Shown: positions 6,218 to 6,341 of the stretch, one piece after another
How positions within the stretch are numbered: the stretch's first letter is position 1
Layout of the letters: each line of letters starts with the position of its first letter
NCBI GenBank assembly: GCA_012517635.1
Contig: JAAYUP010000090.1
Coordinates: 1 to 6,341 of the forward strand
DNA: 6,341 nt
Source: Candidatus Atribacter alterifermentans
Lineage (GTDB): Bacteria > Atribacterota > Atribacteria > Atribacterales > Atribacteraceae
Direction: 5' to 3'
Position numbers and translations under genes: made by a program
The notes under the pieces: generated by a model
Told to the model about the DNA's origin: nothing
The model's database searches: none
What the model saw: the letters and a program-made list of their open reading frames with translations, nothing else

Positions 6218-6341
6218 ATGTCACTTTCGGAAGCATTGAGACAATTAGCATCAGCACAACGGATTCAAGCTTATTCCGATTCACCATCCTACACTGAGAA
6301 AGTAACTGCACCAATATACGCTGCAATTGGACGAGAAATCG
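6218..6341 (+). CDS. unidentified protein, N-terminal part (cut by window edge)
   Basis: Forty-one codons are readable from ATG at 6218 to the window end without a stop. The product begins MSLSEALRQLASAQRI and continues through SDSPSYTEKVTAPIYAAIG. The first 20 residues look like a soluble amphipathic helix; there is no signal peptide or membrane segment. I do not recognise a family. The gene is separated from the E1 operon by the pseudogene and a long spacer, so it is probably transcribed independently and need not share its function. Base composition matches the intact genes to its left rather than the AT-rich spacer. Confidence 0.7.
   Translation, partial: MSLSEALRQLASAQRIQAYSDSPSYTEKVTAPIYAAIGREI

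Noticed and set aside
1..6341. CRISPR array, tRNA or rRNA genes
   Set aside because: No regularly spaced direct repeats and no cloverleaf or rRNA-like sequence were found on either strand.

Overview
The window is AT-rich bacterial DNA, with compact Shine-Dalgarno-led genes all pointing right and catabolic enzymes typical of strict anaerobes. An anaerobic fermenter of the Clostridia or Atribacterota kind is a reasonable guess, but nothing here fixes the phylum.

Layout. (1) Positions 1 to about 110 differ from the rest: they look more GC-rich and carry a well-formed ribosome site and ATG on the minus strand, so they may be the edge of an insertion element running off the left side. (2) Positions 110-2272 encode a glycyl radical enzyme of the glycerol/diol dehydratase-like class. 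It lacks roughly its first 100 residues, and the homology fades exactly where the foreign-looking segment begins. (3) Its radical-SAM activating enzyme (2269-3216) overlaps it by four bases. (4) The alpha (3268-4230) and beta (4255-5226) subunits of a thiamine-diphosphate-dependent E1 dehydrogenase, most like acetoin dehydrogenase, follow closely. (5) Positions 5227-5918 are decaying DNA containing the clear C-terminal remnant of a uroporphyrinogen-decarboxylase/cobamide-methyltransferase family gene with three in-frame stops. (6) An AT-rich spacer leads to the first 41 codons of an unrecognised gene cut by the right edge.

The four central genes look like one operon: a radical enzyme, its activator, and a two-subunit TPP enzyme. 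A plausible reading is that the radical enzyme makes a carbonyl compound that the E1 then decarboxylates or cleaves. The E2 acyltransferase and E3 that normally accompany such an E1 are not in the window. The catalytic residues of all four products appear intact. The radical enzyme keeps the Cys/Glu/Gly radical machinery but differs from glycerol dehydratase at two substrate-contact positions, so its substrate is open. The 5' truncation of that enzyme and the dead gene downstream suggest a locus being eroded or rearranged on both flanks.
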